A stretch of DNA of 48,200 nt from contig BPDI01000022.1 in assembly GCA_019654215.1 (NCBI GenBank), forward strand, positions 1 to 48,200, in the 5' to 3' direction. This DNA is from Gammaproteobacteria bacterium (GTDB lineage: Bacteria > Pseudomonadota > Gammaproteobacteria > Pseudomonadales > Pseudohongiellaceae). This document shows, in pieces, positions 9,336 through 17,934 of the stretch. The first letter of the stretch is position 1. Each line of letters opens with the position of its first letter. A program made the translations under genes and the position numbers. Under the pieces are notes generated by a model. It ran no database searches, was not told where the DNA came from, and worked only from the letters and a program-made list of their open reading frames with translations.

Positions 9336-9400
9336 AATAAATCCGCATTAGCAGCAACAGAAAAGCAGAGTAGGGTTATTGTTGTTAGTAGTTTGTTCAT
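9332..9400 (-). CDS. 22-codon leader-like mini-ORF coupled to the next gene
   Basis: ATG at 9400 opens a 22-residue frame, MNKLLTTITLLCFSVAANADLL. It is a complete signal peptide with a possible ANA cleavage site but almost no mature part. The stop TGA (9332-9334) overlaps the ATG of the 156-residue gene in an ATGA arrangement. It could be a remnant of a second copy of the small secreted peptide gene, interrupted by the membrane-protein gene, or a short translated leader. No clear Shine-Dalgarno is visible upstream (GTAGTTATC). Coding status is inferred from the repeat and the overlap only. Confidence 0.35.
   Translation of the reverse strand: MNKLLTTITLLCFSVAANADLL
9356..9400 (-). repeat. 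45-bp leader repeat, copy B
   Basis: Partner of the copy at 8819-8863, with one A/G difference and the same orientation, about 540 bp apart. It begins exactly at an ATG on the minus strand and ends within the signal peptide, which fits duplication of a gene start. Confidence 0.85.
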
Positions 9401-9435
9401 GATAACTACTTAGCTTTAAAATTAAATTAGTGGGA

Positions 9436-11010
9436 TCAATTAAGCTCCATGATGTCCAATAAATTGTTAAGAGCGTTGAACCCTGAAATCACTGCTCCCT
9501 CCTGCCAACCGTGCAAATAAGTAAGATGGTCGCCAGCAAATAGAAATGGTCCATCGGGTTTTTGCAAGATGGATGAGGGCGCTGACTTAACCCAACCTCC
9601 CAGTGAATAGGGGACTTTATTCCATGCCACAGATATCCCATGGCTAAGATTTTCGCGATATTGCGAGTGAACTTTTTCACCAGCTGCCAAGGTAAATTCT
9701 TTACGAGCTTCTATGGATAGATTTGCGAAATTTTCTGCATGAAATCCATCGAAAAGATAGGAGCCTATAATTACCCCTTTTTCCTGACCAAACCCTCCAG
9801 ATGGGTACCAAATTTGAAGAATCTCCGAATCAGTCCAAGATATGCCACCATAGATTTCTTCTTCCGTCTCCCAAAAGCGAGGAGATTGGAACGCTATTTT
9901 AATTGGCTTTGCGTATTCTGCAGCAGCGATTGCATTGCGTGTCGAAAGGCTGAAATCATTGGGGATGTTTTTAATGACGCTAGGGGGCATGGCAACGATT
10001 GCGTAATCAACTTCAATTGCGCCCTCTGATGCATTAGTGCGGCCTTCTAATCTAACTCGACTCCCTGCGCGACGCATTGCTGTGACTTCTACACCATAAT
10101 AAAGTTCTTGTTTAAGTTCGTTCGCAAAAGCGTAGGCAATTCGATCCATCCCCCCAACAGGTTGCATCATGGTGGCAGCTTGATTATATGATTCTCCGAA
10201 ATTAATTCTAAACGGCACACTGGTATCAAAGAAAAAATCGTCTAATTTAAGTGGCTCTGAGGACTGCGGAGGCGTCAGCCCGCCTGTTCCTGATAAAATG
10301 CCACCCCTTTTTGAGCCTATAAACTCAAAATTATGGTTTAGATTTCCATAATCCCTAAGCACGTCAAGTACGAAACTGCGTTCATCAATTCCTATATCTC
10401 CGTTCAGAGCATTAGCATTTATAGCTTTTGCCAGCAACTCTGTTATGTTGCCTCGCACTGCTGTTATTACTTCCCTCGCTCTTACTGGGATGCCACCAAA
10501 AGCAGCTGAATCGTGGATATAAGCTCCTCTATTATCGTTAACTAACGCTTGGAGAGGTACCTTAAGTTCGCGGCAATACTTAAGCAAATTAGTGTGATGT
10601 TGAGAAATACGAGCGGGGCCTGCGTTAAAGTAGAGTTCCTCTTCATCGTCGAAAGTACAAGTCTGCTGACTATCAACTTCGTGAACAATCGCGCCGGATC
10701 GGAGAGTATGGTTTCGCCCTCCTGGTCTTTGCCGAGCTTCAACTATGAAAACGGGAAATCCTGCTTTTTTGAGTTCATAACCTGCGCAAAGACCGGCAAT
10801 GCCCGCTCCCAATACTGCAACTGTCGGCTTAATGTCTCTAGAAATTTGGCTTGATTTGGATGCCCATTTATCTCGAAGTTCGGCACCGGTAGCATCCCCA
10901 GGCATTAACAGGCCCATCGAAATCATGGCCTGATAAACTGCAGCGGACCCGCCGATATTGCCTATAGAGTGCAAAAATTCCCGTCGGGTTTGAATATCTC
11001 CATCCCCCAA
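9436..11010 (-). CDS. Flavin-dependent amine oxidase (MAO / L-amino-acid oxidase family)
   Basis: Predicted FAD enzyme that oxidises an amine or amino acid to imine plus hydrogen peroxide. The N-terminus carries a Tat-type motif TRREFLHSIGNIGG. The FAD-binding fold is clear: VAVLGAGIAGLCAGYELKKAG (64-84), then the acidic FIVEARQRPGGR (88-99) and the C-terminal FLFAGDHLTYLHGWQEGAVISG, which closes over the flavin. Length 524 is normal for exported members. The start is TTG at 11010 with TAGGAAAG about 5 bases upstream; a nearby ATG is out of frame. The substrate cannot be read from sequence. It is transcribed away from the TonB receptor region, with a G-rich spacer upstream. Confidence 0.85.
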   Translation of the reverse strand: MGDGDIQTRREFLHSIGNIGGSAAVYQAMISMGLLMPGDATGAELRDKWASKSSQISRDIKPTVAVLGAGIAGLCAGYELKKAGFPVFIVEARQRPGGRNHTLRSGAIVHEVDSQQTCTFDDEEELYFNAGPARISQHHTNLLKYCRELKVPLQALVNDNRGAYIHDSAAFGGIPVRAREVITAVRGNITELLAKAINANALNGDIGIDERSFVLDVLRDYGNLNHNFEFIGSKRGGILSGTGGLTPPQSSEPLKLDDFFFDTSVPFRINFGESYNQAATMMQPVGGMDRIAYAFANELKQELYYGVEVTAMRRAGSRVRLEGRTNASEGAIEVDYAIVAMPPSVIKNIPNDFSLSTRNAIAAAEYAKPIKIAFQSPRFWETEEEIYGGISWTDSEILQIWYPSGGFGQEKGVIIGSYLFDGFHAENFANLSIEARKEFTLAAGEKVHSQYRENLSHGISVAWNKVPYSLGGWVKSAPSSILQKPDGPFLFAGDHLTYLHGWQEGAVISGFNALNNLLDIMELN

Positions 11011-11086
11011 GCGCTTTCCTAAAAATAACTAACCGTTCATCCAATATAGTATGTATAGGGGTGCGATGGAACCTACTTGGACAAGT

Positions 11087-11143
11087 GGGGGGTCCCCGGG
11101 GTGGGGTCTGCTAGATAGCCTTTATATAAAGAAGGGGGGTGGG
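11087..11143. other. G-rich tract, possible imperfect G-quadruplex
   Basis: Within 57 bases the plus strand has five G-runs: G6 (11087-11092), G4 (11098-11101), G4 (11103-11106), G6 (11134-11139) and G3 (11141-11143). A CCCC between the first two could pair with a neighbouring run instead. The tract lies between the end of the TonB receptor gene and the start of the amine oxidase gene, so it would be C-rich in their shared-direction transcripts. This composition is unlike the surroundings. No function is assigned. Confidence 0.4.
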
Positions 11144-11186
11144 CCTAACACCATGGGACACTTAAAATTAAGCTTATTAATCTGTT

Positions 11187-13375
11187 CTAGAAGGTTGATC
11201 TAACTTTGAGTATAAATTCCGCTCCGGTGGTGTAGCAGGGATTCTCAATCTCAATTAGATCTCTATCGCGCAGATAACCATTATAGCGCTTACGTAGCCT
11301 GCAATTTTCGTTATCCAGAGCGTTGTTAATTTCAAATCGATAGGTCAAATTTGCAAACCCTACTTTTTCGACAAAGAAATTCAAATTTGGTTGCAGTTTC
11401 CCGCTGTTGTAGAAGAGTACATTGTCGATATCATACTGGACTCTGTTACCACCAGTGCCTCCCATGTCTCCAAATCCTTCCTGATAGTTCAGTCCAAAGC
11501 TGAGACTTCTTTCAGGAATATCCTGACGATAACCTAAACGGAACCCACCGCGATCATAAGGTATTATTGTGCGCTTTTTTGAAATTAGTGGATCTAAATA
11601 TATGCGTCTTCCAGATTGATTCCGGCAGTAACGACCGCCTGTGGAAGATTAAGGAAACCTAAACGAATACTGGCATTAAGATACAGCCCGAAAACCTTTC
11701 CGTCGCCAACATTCCCATTGGCACTGAGCAGGTTTTGAGGGTCTGGCGAGATATCGATTTTTCCTATGGAATCACGCACATCGAAATAGAAAAATCTGGA
11801 ATTCAGTACGCCACCATCGTTCGGCAGCCGGTAATCGAGATTAACGTTATAACGCCAAGTTTGTTCCTGTTTCAATTCAGGGTTTCCGGCGACAGTGTCT
11901 TGATCATCATCCTGTTGATTAACGCCGGCTGAGAAGTCTCTAAAACTAAGCTGAGAAACATCTTTCTCTGCCGACACACTCAATTGCAGGCTTCGGCTTA
12001 TGTCGAAACGAAAATCTAACTTTGGTTTAATAAAATCAAAATCTCGTTTTTTATTCACATCACCCGATTGTGCAATTTCTGATACTTCATACAACAAGCT
12101 ACTTTCCAATGACATGCGCTGATTGATCTGCCAATTGTGAGTCGTGAAACCCTCTACGCGAACTTCTTCCACCTCAGATATCGCATTGGGAACAGAAATT
12201 GGACGTAGGCCACCGAAATTCGCAGAAGAGTGCCGGGCACATTTAATCCAAGACGCAACGAAGAATTTTGAATCGTTTGTGCGCCTTCAACACCAACTCC
12301 AGACTTTGATTTTCTTCCAGGCCCCAGCTGTAGGAGGTCCTTACAATACGTTCCCGATAACGACTTCGGGTATCCAGAAAAAGATCTTTTGTCTCCGGCT
12401 GCCCAAGAGCGGATGAGGCAAACCGTTCCCGCGTGGTGGCTTTGTTTCGCTCATTAACAATAAACAACAATTTTATTTCCCGCCGTTGGAAAAACTGTGC
12501 TCATAGTCGCCTCCAAATTCCCAGTTGTTTGACGTAGACGGGATATCTTCGCGTTCTATGGAAACCAAAATGGTGAGCTTTGATAATCAGTTATAGTTCT
12601 AATTAAGTCGGAAGGCGGATCATTCTCACTGTATAAAGCATTGAATGCAATTCGGTCATCAGATGTAACCTGATAGACTAGGTTTGTATTAAACCTATAG
12701 TTGGTTTGTTCAGTATACCGATCGATAGCCCGGGTCTCGTTCAGAGACCATCCGCTAGCAGACTAGTTTCAAAACTTTCTTGCAAAGGATGGCAATTGCC
12801 AAACAAGGTACCGCCGTTGCAACCCGAACGTACATCCGCGCTCAAAAGGTAATCGAGCTGGCCTGTTTGGCCGCTATAGGAAATAGTCCCGAGTGGCTTT
12901 AATTCGCCATCATGAAACCGTGTAAAACCGAGTTCTGTTGAAACATTCGACGTTGACCGTTCTCCCTTCAACACAATATTAACCAGTTGACCTGTGTTGC
13001 GAACATCGAGATCTGCCGAAGTGCCGCGGACGATTTCAATATATTCCACCTGATCGGCTGAGATTCGATCTAACTGGCTGCTGGCTTCGTTTGCCTTGCC
13101 CCCCAATCGCTTGCCGTTAATCAGTATCTGGCCCTCGGCTCCAAGCCCGCGATTGTTACCTCCAAAAGTGGGTGCCTGGTTACCCTCAAAAGCAAGTCCG
13201 ATGCCTGGAATACGATTCAGCATATCGTTTACTGATACGGCACCGTATTGCGCAAAATAGGAAGCGGGGTAAGTAACAGTAGCATCGTCTTCAGGAAGCT
13301 CCTGCCCAAGGCAACGTCCGAGAAGACAAAAAACACTCCGGCTACTGCATATTTATAGAGGTTCTTTACTACCAT
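11187..13375 (-). CDS. TonB-dependent outer membrane receptor (multiple frameshifts)
   Basis: Outer-membrane active transporter that would import a bulky ligand using TonB energy. From ATG 13375 a signal sequence leads to a plug domain with YFAQYGAVSVNDMLNRIPGIGL, GQILINGKRLGGK and the typical EYIEIVRGTSADLDVR (about 12985-13030). Barrel pieces follow, with NPELKQEQTWRYNVNLDYRLP around 11820-11890. It ends ILKVRSTF with a C-terminal phenylalanine. At least five frame changes are needed: near 13310 (a missing C), 12750, 12545, 12480 and 12240-12300, plus the 11470-11594 stretch, all read through with family-like sequence. Whole length would be about 730 residues. The ligand is unknown; neighbouring amine oxidase and amidohydrolase suggest an organic nitrogen compound. 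Confidence 0.8.
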
Positions 13376-13403
13376 GTTTATTACTTGGGTTTTGGGTTTT
13401 TAG

Positions 13404-13437
13404 AGCACTCCCAAATTCAGAGTGCTGTCACGACAGC
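13404..13437. promoter_or_regulatory. Overlapping inverted repeats upstream of the TonB receptor
   Basis: Two perfect inverted repeats share bases. AGCACTC (13404-13410) pairs with GAGTGCT (13420-13426) around a 9-base loop. GCTGTC (13424-13429) pairs with GACAGC (13432-13437) around AC. They cannot form together, so they could be alternative RNA structures in the leader of the receptor gene (ATG at 13375) or a protein-binding operator. No consensus is recognised. Confidence 0.4.
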
Positions 13438-13540
13438 GCGTGACCTTACATGATTATGTCTAATAATAAAATAGGCCTACCTTCGTTTTCGCGTTATTTG
13501 ATATAGATACCGGGGCTCCTAGTTGTAAACTTCTACAAAA

Positions 13541-13556
13541 GGGGGGATACCCCCCC
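13541..13556. other. G6-ATA-C7 hairpin in the divergent intergenic region
   Basis: GGGGGG, ATA, CCCCCCC forms a perfect 6-bp G/C stem with a 3-base loop. It lies in the roughly 290-base gap between the divergent TonB receptor and amidohydrolase genes. No T-run follows on either side, so it does not look like an intrinsic terminator. The rest of that gap holds no gene that I can support. Confidence 0.5.
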
Positions 13557-13666
13557 ATAAATACTAAAGCCCCTGAACGCAACGTAAGAATTCCTTGTAA
13601 TCACAAACTACTGTATTTTGGCTCTAACCCTTTTCTTCAAACTAAACACCGCAAATAGGTAGATTT

Positions 13667-15325
13667 ATGAAGAGACGAGAATTCTTGCTGAGTACTGCTG
13701 CCGCTAGTTCAGGATTAATGCTGCCGGCTTGCTCTTCGTCGAGCTCCAATCTAGAGAACTTTCAGACGGAGGGTACTGGTCTTTGGCGACGTGACCTAGC
13801 TATTGTGAACGCAAGAATCCTTACGCTGGAACCACATCAAACTGAGTCCGAAGCCGTGCTTATCCGCGCCGGTCGCATCGTCCTGGTTGGCACTAACGAG
13901 CAGGTGTTAAACGACGCAGGATCAGCTCCAGTTCTTGATGGTAATGGACGCACAGTAGTGCCGGGTTTCGTTGACCCCCATGTTCATTTCGAAATGGCCT
14001 GCAATGCCCTTTCTTATCAAGTGGCTTGCCATACTCCCCCTTTTACTTCACTGGTTGAAATCAAGCAGGCCCTGGGCAATAAGGCTGCCAAAACACCAGC
14101 CGGAGATTGGATTGTTGGTCGCGGTTCTTTCGGCATGGCAGCGCAAGTTGAAGAGGGCCGATTGCCTTCGCGCCTGGAACTAGATCAAGTCACGGATATC
14201 CACCCTTTGGTCCTCTATTCCGGTTTCCATGTGGCAATGTTGAACACTCGTGCTCTCATGGAACTGGGTTTGTGGAATAATGATTCCAATTTGCCGCGAG
14301 GTGCTATTCTGCACAGGGATGCCAATGGCACACCCACAGGAATTGCCACTGAGATCTGGCCCATGATTCCTCCGTACTCAGCCGAACAAGTGATCAATTC
14401 CCTCAGATCCCACGCTCGAAATATTTATGTCGCTAAAGGTATTACATCCATCTCCACACTGCCTCTAGCAGGCAGCGATCTGGTAGCCGACCAAGCGGTT
14501 CAGGCAAGTGGCGATTTGCCCATTCGATTACGAGCCTTCTACCATGTGCCCCATCTTATGTCGCTCGACGATTACATCGGCATGGGCCTTTCTCGTGGCT
14601 TCGGTACCGACATGTTTAGAATTGGTGGCGTAAAAATATTCGTTGACGGGGCTGGCAGTGATGGGCTCGGTCGAAGCTTCGCTGATTTCAAATGGGAACA
14701 AGAGGAGCTCGATGAATTTGTATTGAAGGCTCATCTTCACGGAATACAATTGATGATGCATGCAGTGACAGACCCCGGCCATGCAATGATCGAAGCGGCG
14801 GTCGAAGCCTCGCTAAGTAGGGTAAACGGAATGCGGCCACGAATCGAACATGGTGGCGATGTAGAAGATGTCGATAGAATCAGACGCTTGGCCCAACTAG
14901 GGATCATTCCAGTGATCACACCTCCGCAGCAGCGTGCCATGCAACCTCGAAATTTTAGTCGAACTACGCCACGCTATCGAACATTAGTTAACGAAAATGT
15001 AATGCCCGCAGCATGCTCCGATGCCACCGGTACGATACCAATCTTCAGTCCTCTGGGGGCTATAGCTGCTCTGGTAACCCCTGAACAAGATGGCGGAGGC
15101 GCACCACCAGGTGAAGAGCTAACTTTCGAAGAGGCTCTGAGCATGCACACCATATGGGCTGCAAGAAGTGGTTTCGAAGACCATGACCGCGGGTCCATTA
15201 AAGTCGGTAAATTTGGCGATCTTGCAGTGCTTTCTGATTATCACGGCAGAATGCGGGGCGCTGAACTTTTCGATCTAAGAGTAGACGCAACGATTTTCGG
15301 CGGCGAAATCGTATTTGAGCGCTGA
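13667..15325 (+). CDS. Exported amidohydrolase, YtcJ/Amidohydro_3-type lipoprotein
   Basis: Metal-dependent hydrolase predicted to cleave an amide or cyclic amide in the periplasm. The N-terminus MKRREFLLSTAAASSGLMLP has a twin-arginine motif and ends in a lipobox (LPAC, Cys22). The composite TIM-barrel begins with LAIVNARILTLEPHQTESEAV; the metal pair is in VDPHVHFEM (H105, H107). Later are GVKIFVDGAGSDGLGRSF, the HGIQLMMHAVTD histidine and RPRIEHGGD. The end GSIKVGKFGDLAVLSD is the family's C-terminal beta-sandwich return. Length 552 is normal. ATG follows TAGGTAGATTT, a modest binding site. It is divergent from the TonB receptor, so shared regulation is possible. The substrate is unknown. 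Confidence 0.85.
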   Translation: MKRREFLLSTAAASSGLMLPACSSSSSNLENFQTEGTGLWRRDLAIVNARILTLEPHQTESEAVLIRAGRIVLVGTNEQVLNDAGSAPVLDGNGRTVVPGFVDPHVHFEMACNALSYQVACHTPPFTSLVEIKQALGNKAAKTPAGDWIVGRGSFGMAAQVEEGRLPSRLELDQVTDIHPLVLYSGFHVAMLNTRALMELGLWNNDSNLPRGAILHRDANGTPTGIATEIWPMIPPYSAEQVINSLRSHARNIYVAKGITSISTLPLAGSDLVADQAVQASGDLPIRLRAFYHVPHLMSLDDYIGMGLSRGFGTDMFRIGGVKIFVDGAGSDGLGRSFADFKWEQEELDEFVLKAHLHGIQLMMHAVTDPGHAMIEAAVEASLSRVNGMRPRIEHGGDVEDVDRIRRLAQLGIIPVITPPQQRAMQPRNFSRTTPRYRTLVNENVMPAACSDATGTIPIFSPLGAIAALVTPEQDGGGAPPGEELTFEEALSMHTIWAARSGFEDHDRGSIKVGKFGDLAVLSDYHGRMRGAELFDLRVDATIFGGEIVFER

Positions 15326-15380
15326 ATAAAAGAGGAGTTATAGATCCGATAAATCTTAAATAGGGGCGTTTCTTGCTTAT

Positions 15381-15482
15381 CTAATCAGGTACAACCCTCA
15401 ACACTTTGCGACTATTACTGTCAGTCAATATATATAGAAAGTCATCGGGACCGACACGGATGTCACGGATTCGTTGGGGGTC
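15381..15482 (-). pseudogene. Remnant C-terminus of a PQQ-type sugar dehydrogenase
   Basis: The minus strand reads DPQRIRDIRVGPDDFLYILT followed by DSNSRKVLRVVPD and a stop at 15381-15383. This is the closing blade of soluble glucose/sorbosone dehydrogenases of the PQQ-dependent beta-propeller family (pattern RIRDVxxGPDGxLYxLTD...GxxLRL). An in-frame TAG (15483-15485) precedes it and no other part of the propeller is nearby, so only about 33 of some 400 residues remain. It lies right after the stop of the 15490-16092 gene. It is most likely a deletion relic. Confidence 0.65.
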
Positions 15483-15489
15483 CTAACGA

Positions 15490-16092
15490 TTAGTTAGCCG
15501 TCTCATCACAAGCGCAGCCAGTGCGTAGATAGCGGCCAGTACGAAGAGGATGATAAATCGGGGTAAAGCCAATGTTAAACACTGCGCGTGTTGGGAAAAA
15601 CTCATCGTATTTTATTCCCACTGTTCGATGAGGCAAGACTTCCTGGTAGGCATCTGATGTGATCATCGAAATAAAATCTCGCCGAGACCGGTATCGGACC
15701 AAAAAAACCTCCTGCCAATGTTCTTCATAACGTGGACTCATCAGGGTTTGGATTCCCTGTGAATAATAGATTGGATGCGAGGCGCGGGACAATAAAAGTG
15801 GGAAGACCCCTCGCCCATAGATTTGATAGTCTTCATTCGCCGTGGGCTCTTCACTAGCGTTACCTTTATAAATATTGAGATTCATCATAAATATTTCTGC
15901 GCCATCATCGGTAATACCGAGCTGACGTATTTGTTCTTCAACCTCACGAAAATCGCTATCGTCATGTAAGTTCACTAGATAGGCCTCAACCTCAGACTGT
16001 GTGAGTGGTGACATCCACCAGCCGTCATACCAGGCCAGAAAAAAAACATAGGTCACGCTCAGTATGAGAAGAAGAGTTCGTTCATTTGTCAT
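15490..16092 (-). CDS. Membrane-anchored DUF1330-like (ferredoxin-fold) protein
   Basis: A 200-residue protein with one N-terminal transmembrane helix (about 8-22, LILSVTYVFFLAWYDGW) and a soluble domain. The segment IFMMNLNIYKG...YQIYGRGVFPLLLSRASHPIYYSQ and EEHWQEVFLVRYRSRRDFISMITSDAYQEVLPHR resembles dimeric alpha-beta barrel proteins of the DUF1330 type, where a beta strand MMN(L/Y)xxY and a closing helix around SxxFxxMxxxxxY are characteristic. It ends with CACDE, a possible metal-binding CxC. It is the last gene of the DUF3604 operon, 52 bases after the HupE-like gene. Function unknown; the family call is by pattern and moderate. Confidence 0.6.
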   Translation of the reverse strand: MTNERTLLLILSVTYVFFLAWYDGWWMSPLTQSEVEAYLVNLHDDSDFREVEEQIRQLGITDDGAEIFMMNLNIYKGNASEEPTANEDYQIYGRGVFPLLLSRASHPIYYSQGIQTLMSPRYEEHWQEVFLVRYRSRRDFISMITSDAYQEVLPHRTVGIKYDEFFPTRAVFNIGFTPIYHPLRTGRYLRTGCACDETAN

Positions 16093-16144
16093 AGAAGATT
16101 TTCATCGGAATGCTGTTCAGATTTTTATGGAGGAAATAGTTGCG

Positions 16145-17140
16145 CTAACTCAGAATGGGCAGTCTTTGAAGAAGCCACCAAACGGAGATTGGGCCAATGA
16201 AATAGGCAGGCAGCAAATTGCTCAGACTCATTCCTGGTACAACAGTTATTTTTCGCCGCCAATAATGAAATAGGAAACCCAGGAAGAGGCACGCAGCAAC
16301 TACCATCAATTGTCCTATTTCCAAGCCAATGTTAAACAACAACAATGCCCAAAGTGCAGCGTCATCTGGCAAACCTACTTCACGAAGCACACCAGCGAAC
16401 CCCAGGCCGTGTATGAGCCCAAACCCAAAAGAAATCAACCACGGATAGTTGGCGGTTAACGAGGGGGTCTTGCTCAACATCTCAACTGCCATGAAAAGCA
16501 GGCTCAGCGCGATCAGCGCTTCTACCGCGGATTGAGAAATTTGCAGTAGTTCAAAGGTAGAAAGTGCCAACGTTATAGAATGCGCAATTGTAAATGCAGT
16601 AATGGTTGCAACTAGTCGCCATCTATCTGTAATCAAAACCATTAACGCAATGACGAACAAGACGTGGTCGAGTCCCGCCAGCAAGTGCTCTATACCCAAC
16701 TCGAGATAGGCTGGAAGTAGAGGAGAATCGGCTTCACCTAAATTCACAACCGGGTTGTCAGGTCTAACAACGAAACGTTGTACACTGCCGTCAAGTAGCG
16801 TGATGCTTACTAGCACCTCACTGACACCGGGATACAAGTTTCGAATAGCCAGTGTGGATTGCGATAGTGCTTGATCACAGTATTCTTGCCAGCTTTGAAT
16901 CAAGGTGCCTTCTTGACGCTGGCTGATGATTTCAGCTCCTACCCGACAGCCTCCAAGATCCAAGGCTAAGTCTGGACGAAACCCGCGCACAAGAGGTTGG
17001 CGCAGCGTCGCTGAGATACCCTCTTCTGTTTCAACGAGCTGAGCAAACGCCGGACGCATCTCATGGGCAAAACATTGCAAGGCAACTAGCCATAGAATAG
17101 CGACCAAGCTGCTAGACTTTATGAACCCCTTACTGATCAT
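16145..17140 (-). CDS. HupE/UreJ-family membrane protein
   Basis: Predicted inner-membrane protein of the HupE/UreJ type, a family linked to nickel or other metal uptake; members with a long N-terminal extracytoplasmic domain have no proven substrate. The 331 residues comprise a signal peptide (to CFAHEMRP, about 24), a beta-rich periplasmic domain to about 140, then six or so helices. His-containing motifs are YLELGIEHLLAGLDHVLFVI, AFTIAHSITLALS and SFGFGLIHGLGFAGVLREV. It starts 12 bases after the upstream parvulin gene, so the two are co-transcribed. Intact frame. The metal role is inferred from the family only. Confidence 0.82.
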   Translation of the reverse strand: MISKGFIKSSSLVAILWLVALQCFAHEMRPAFAQLVETEEGISATLRQPLVRGFRPDLALDLGGCRVGAEIISQRQEGTLIQSWQEYCDQALSQSTLAIRNLYPGVSEVLVSITLLDGSVQRFVVRPDNPVVNLGEADSPLLPAYLELGIEHLLAGLDHVLFVIALMVLITDRWRLVATITAFTIAHSITLALSTFELLQISQSAVEALIALSLLFMAVEMLSKTPSLTANYPWLISFGFGLIHGLGFAGVLREVGLPDDAALWALLLFNIGLEIGQLMVVAACLFLGFLFHYWRRKITVVPGMSLSNLLPAYFIGPISVWWLLQRLPILS

Positions 17141-17152
17141 CTATCCTTCTTC

Positions 17153-17932
17153 TTACTCTTCTTTGCGAACGATGTCATAGTTCGAACGCACTTGTTCGAT
17201 GAAGTCTGCTTGTGCCTGCAATCGTGATTCGTAGGTGTAGTCGCCGTGGACAGTTGCGCGAATATCCTCAAATGGCGCAACGGAGGAGGAATTTATCTCA
17301 AGCAACTTCACCAGGTGCCAGCCAAAAGTGCTTTGTATGGGACCTTGCCAATTCGAAGCCACATCATAGCTATTCAGCGACCGGGTAAATTCAGGGCCAA
17401 ATGTGCTGGCAACTTGCAGCGGTGATTGGCGGACATTCACCCGGCTCTGCATCGAAGACTCCGCCAGGTCGGCAAGCGATTCTGTTGCACTAAGCGCGCC
17501 GGTTGCCGCTTCGCGAGATTGGAATTGGAGTTGCTCGAAGGAAACACTAGATGGAACTTCGTATCTCTCGTGATTCGCTTTGTAATAGTCCTGGAGTTCT
17601 TCTTCGGTCGGTGTGAGCGCAGCTTCCTGCTCGGCAATAAATTGCATCTTCTGAATCATCCGCCGGCGAATAATTTCATCTTCTTCAGCCAGATTGAGCC
17701 GCATGGACTCCCGACGCCAGATCTCTTCGGTAACCCAATCATCGACGAGGCTCGCAATCTCTGCCTCGGTTGGTTCGCGCTGTATTTGTGAAGCCCAGAG
17801 CGCCGCCACTTGCAGCTCGAGCGCAGCATCCACAACTATCGTATCGAGCGGATCGGAGATTTGCTCGTCGATGATAAAAATTGATATGCCCAGGACCGCA
17901 AACCAGAACACGTGGCTCTTCATGAGTTTCAT
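17153..17932 (-). CDS. Periplasmic parvulin-type peptidyl-prolyl isomerase
   Basis: Predicted membrane-anchored chaperone/isomerase of the SurA/PpiD/PrsA kind. The 259-residue protein has an N-terminal hydrophobic anchor (about 8-22, VFWFAVLGISIFIID). A helical SurA-like N-domain includes EIASLVDDWVTEEIWRRES and the LTPTEEELQDYYKANHERY helix typical before rotamase domains. The rotamase domain (about 128-240) ends in QGPIQSTFGWHLVKLLE, the conserved GWH element of parvulins. It starts 2 bases after the DUF3604 stop and ends 12 bases before the HupE-like gene. That spacing suggests a dedicated foldase for one of these two partners. Confidence 0.85.
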   Translation of the reverse strand: MKLMKSHVFWFAVLGISIFIIDEQISDPLDTIVVDAALELQVAALWASQIQREPTEAEIASLVDDWVTEEIWRRESMRLNLAEEDEIIRRRMIQKMQFIAEQEAALTPTEEELQDYYKANHERYEVPSSVSFEQLQFQSREAATGALSATESLADLAESSMQSRVNVRQSPLQVASTFGPEFTRSLNSYDVASNWQGPIQSTFGWHLVKLLEINSSSVAPFEDIRATVHGDYTYESRLQAQADFIEQVRSNYDIVRKEE

Positions 17933-17934
17933 GA

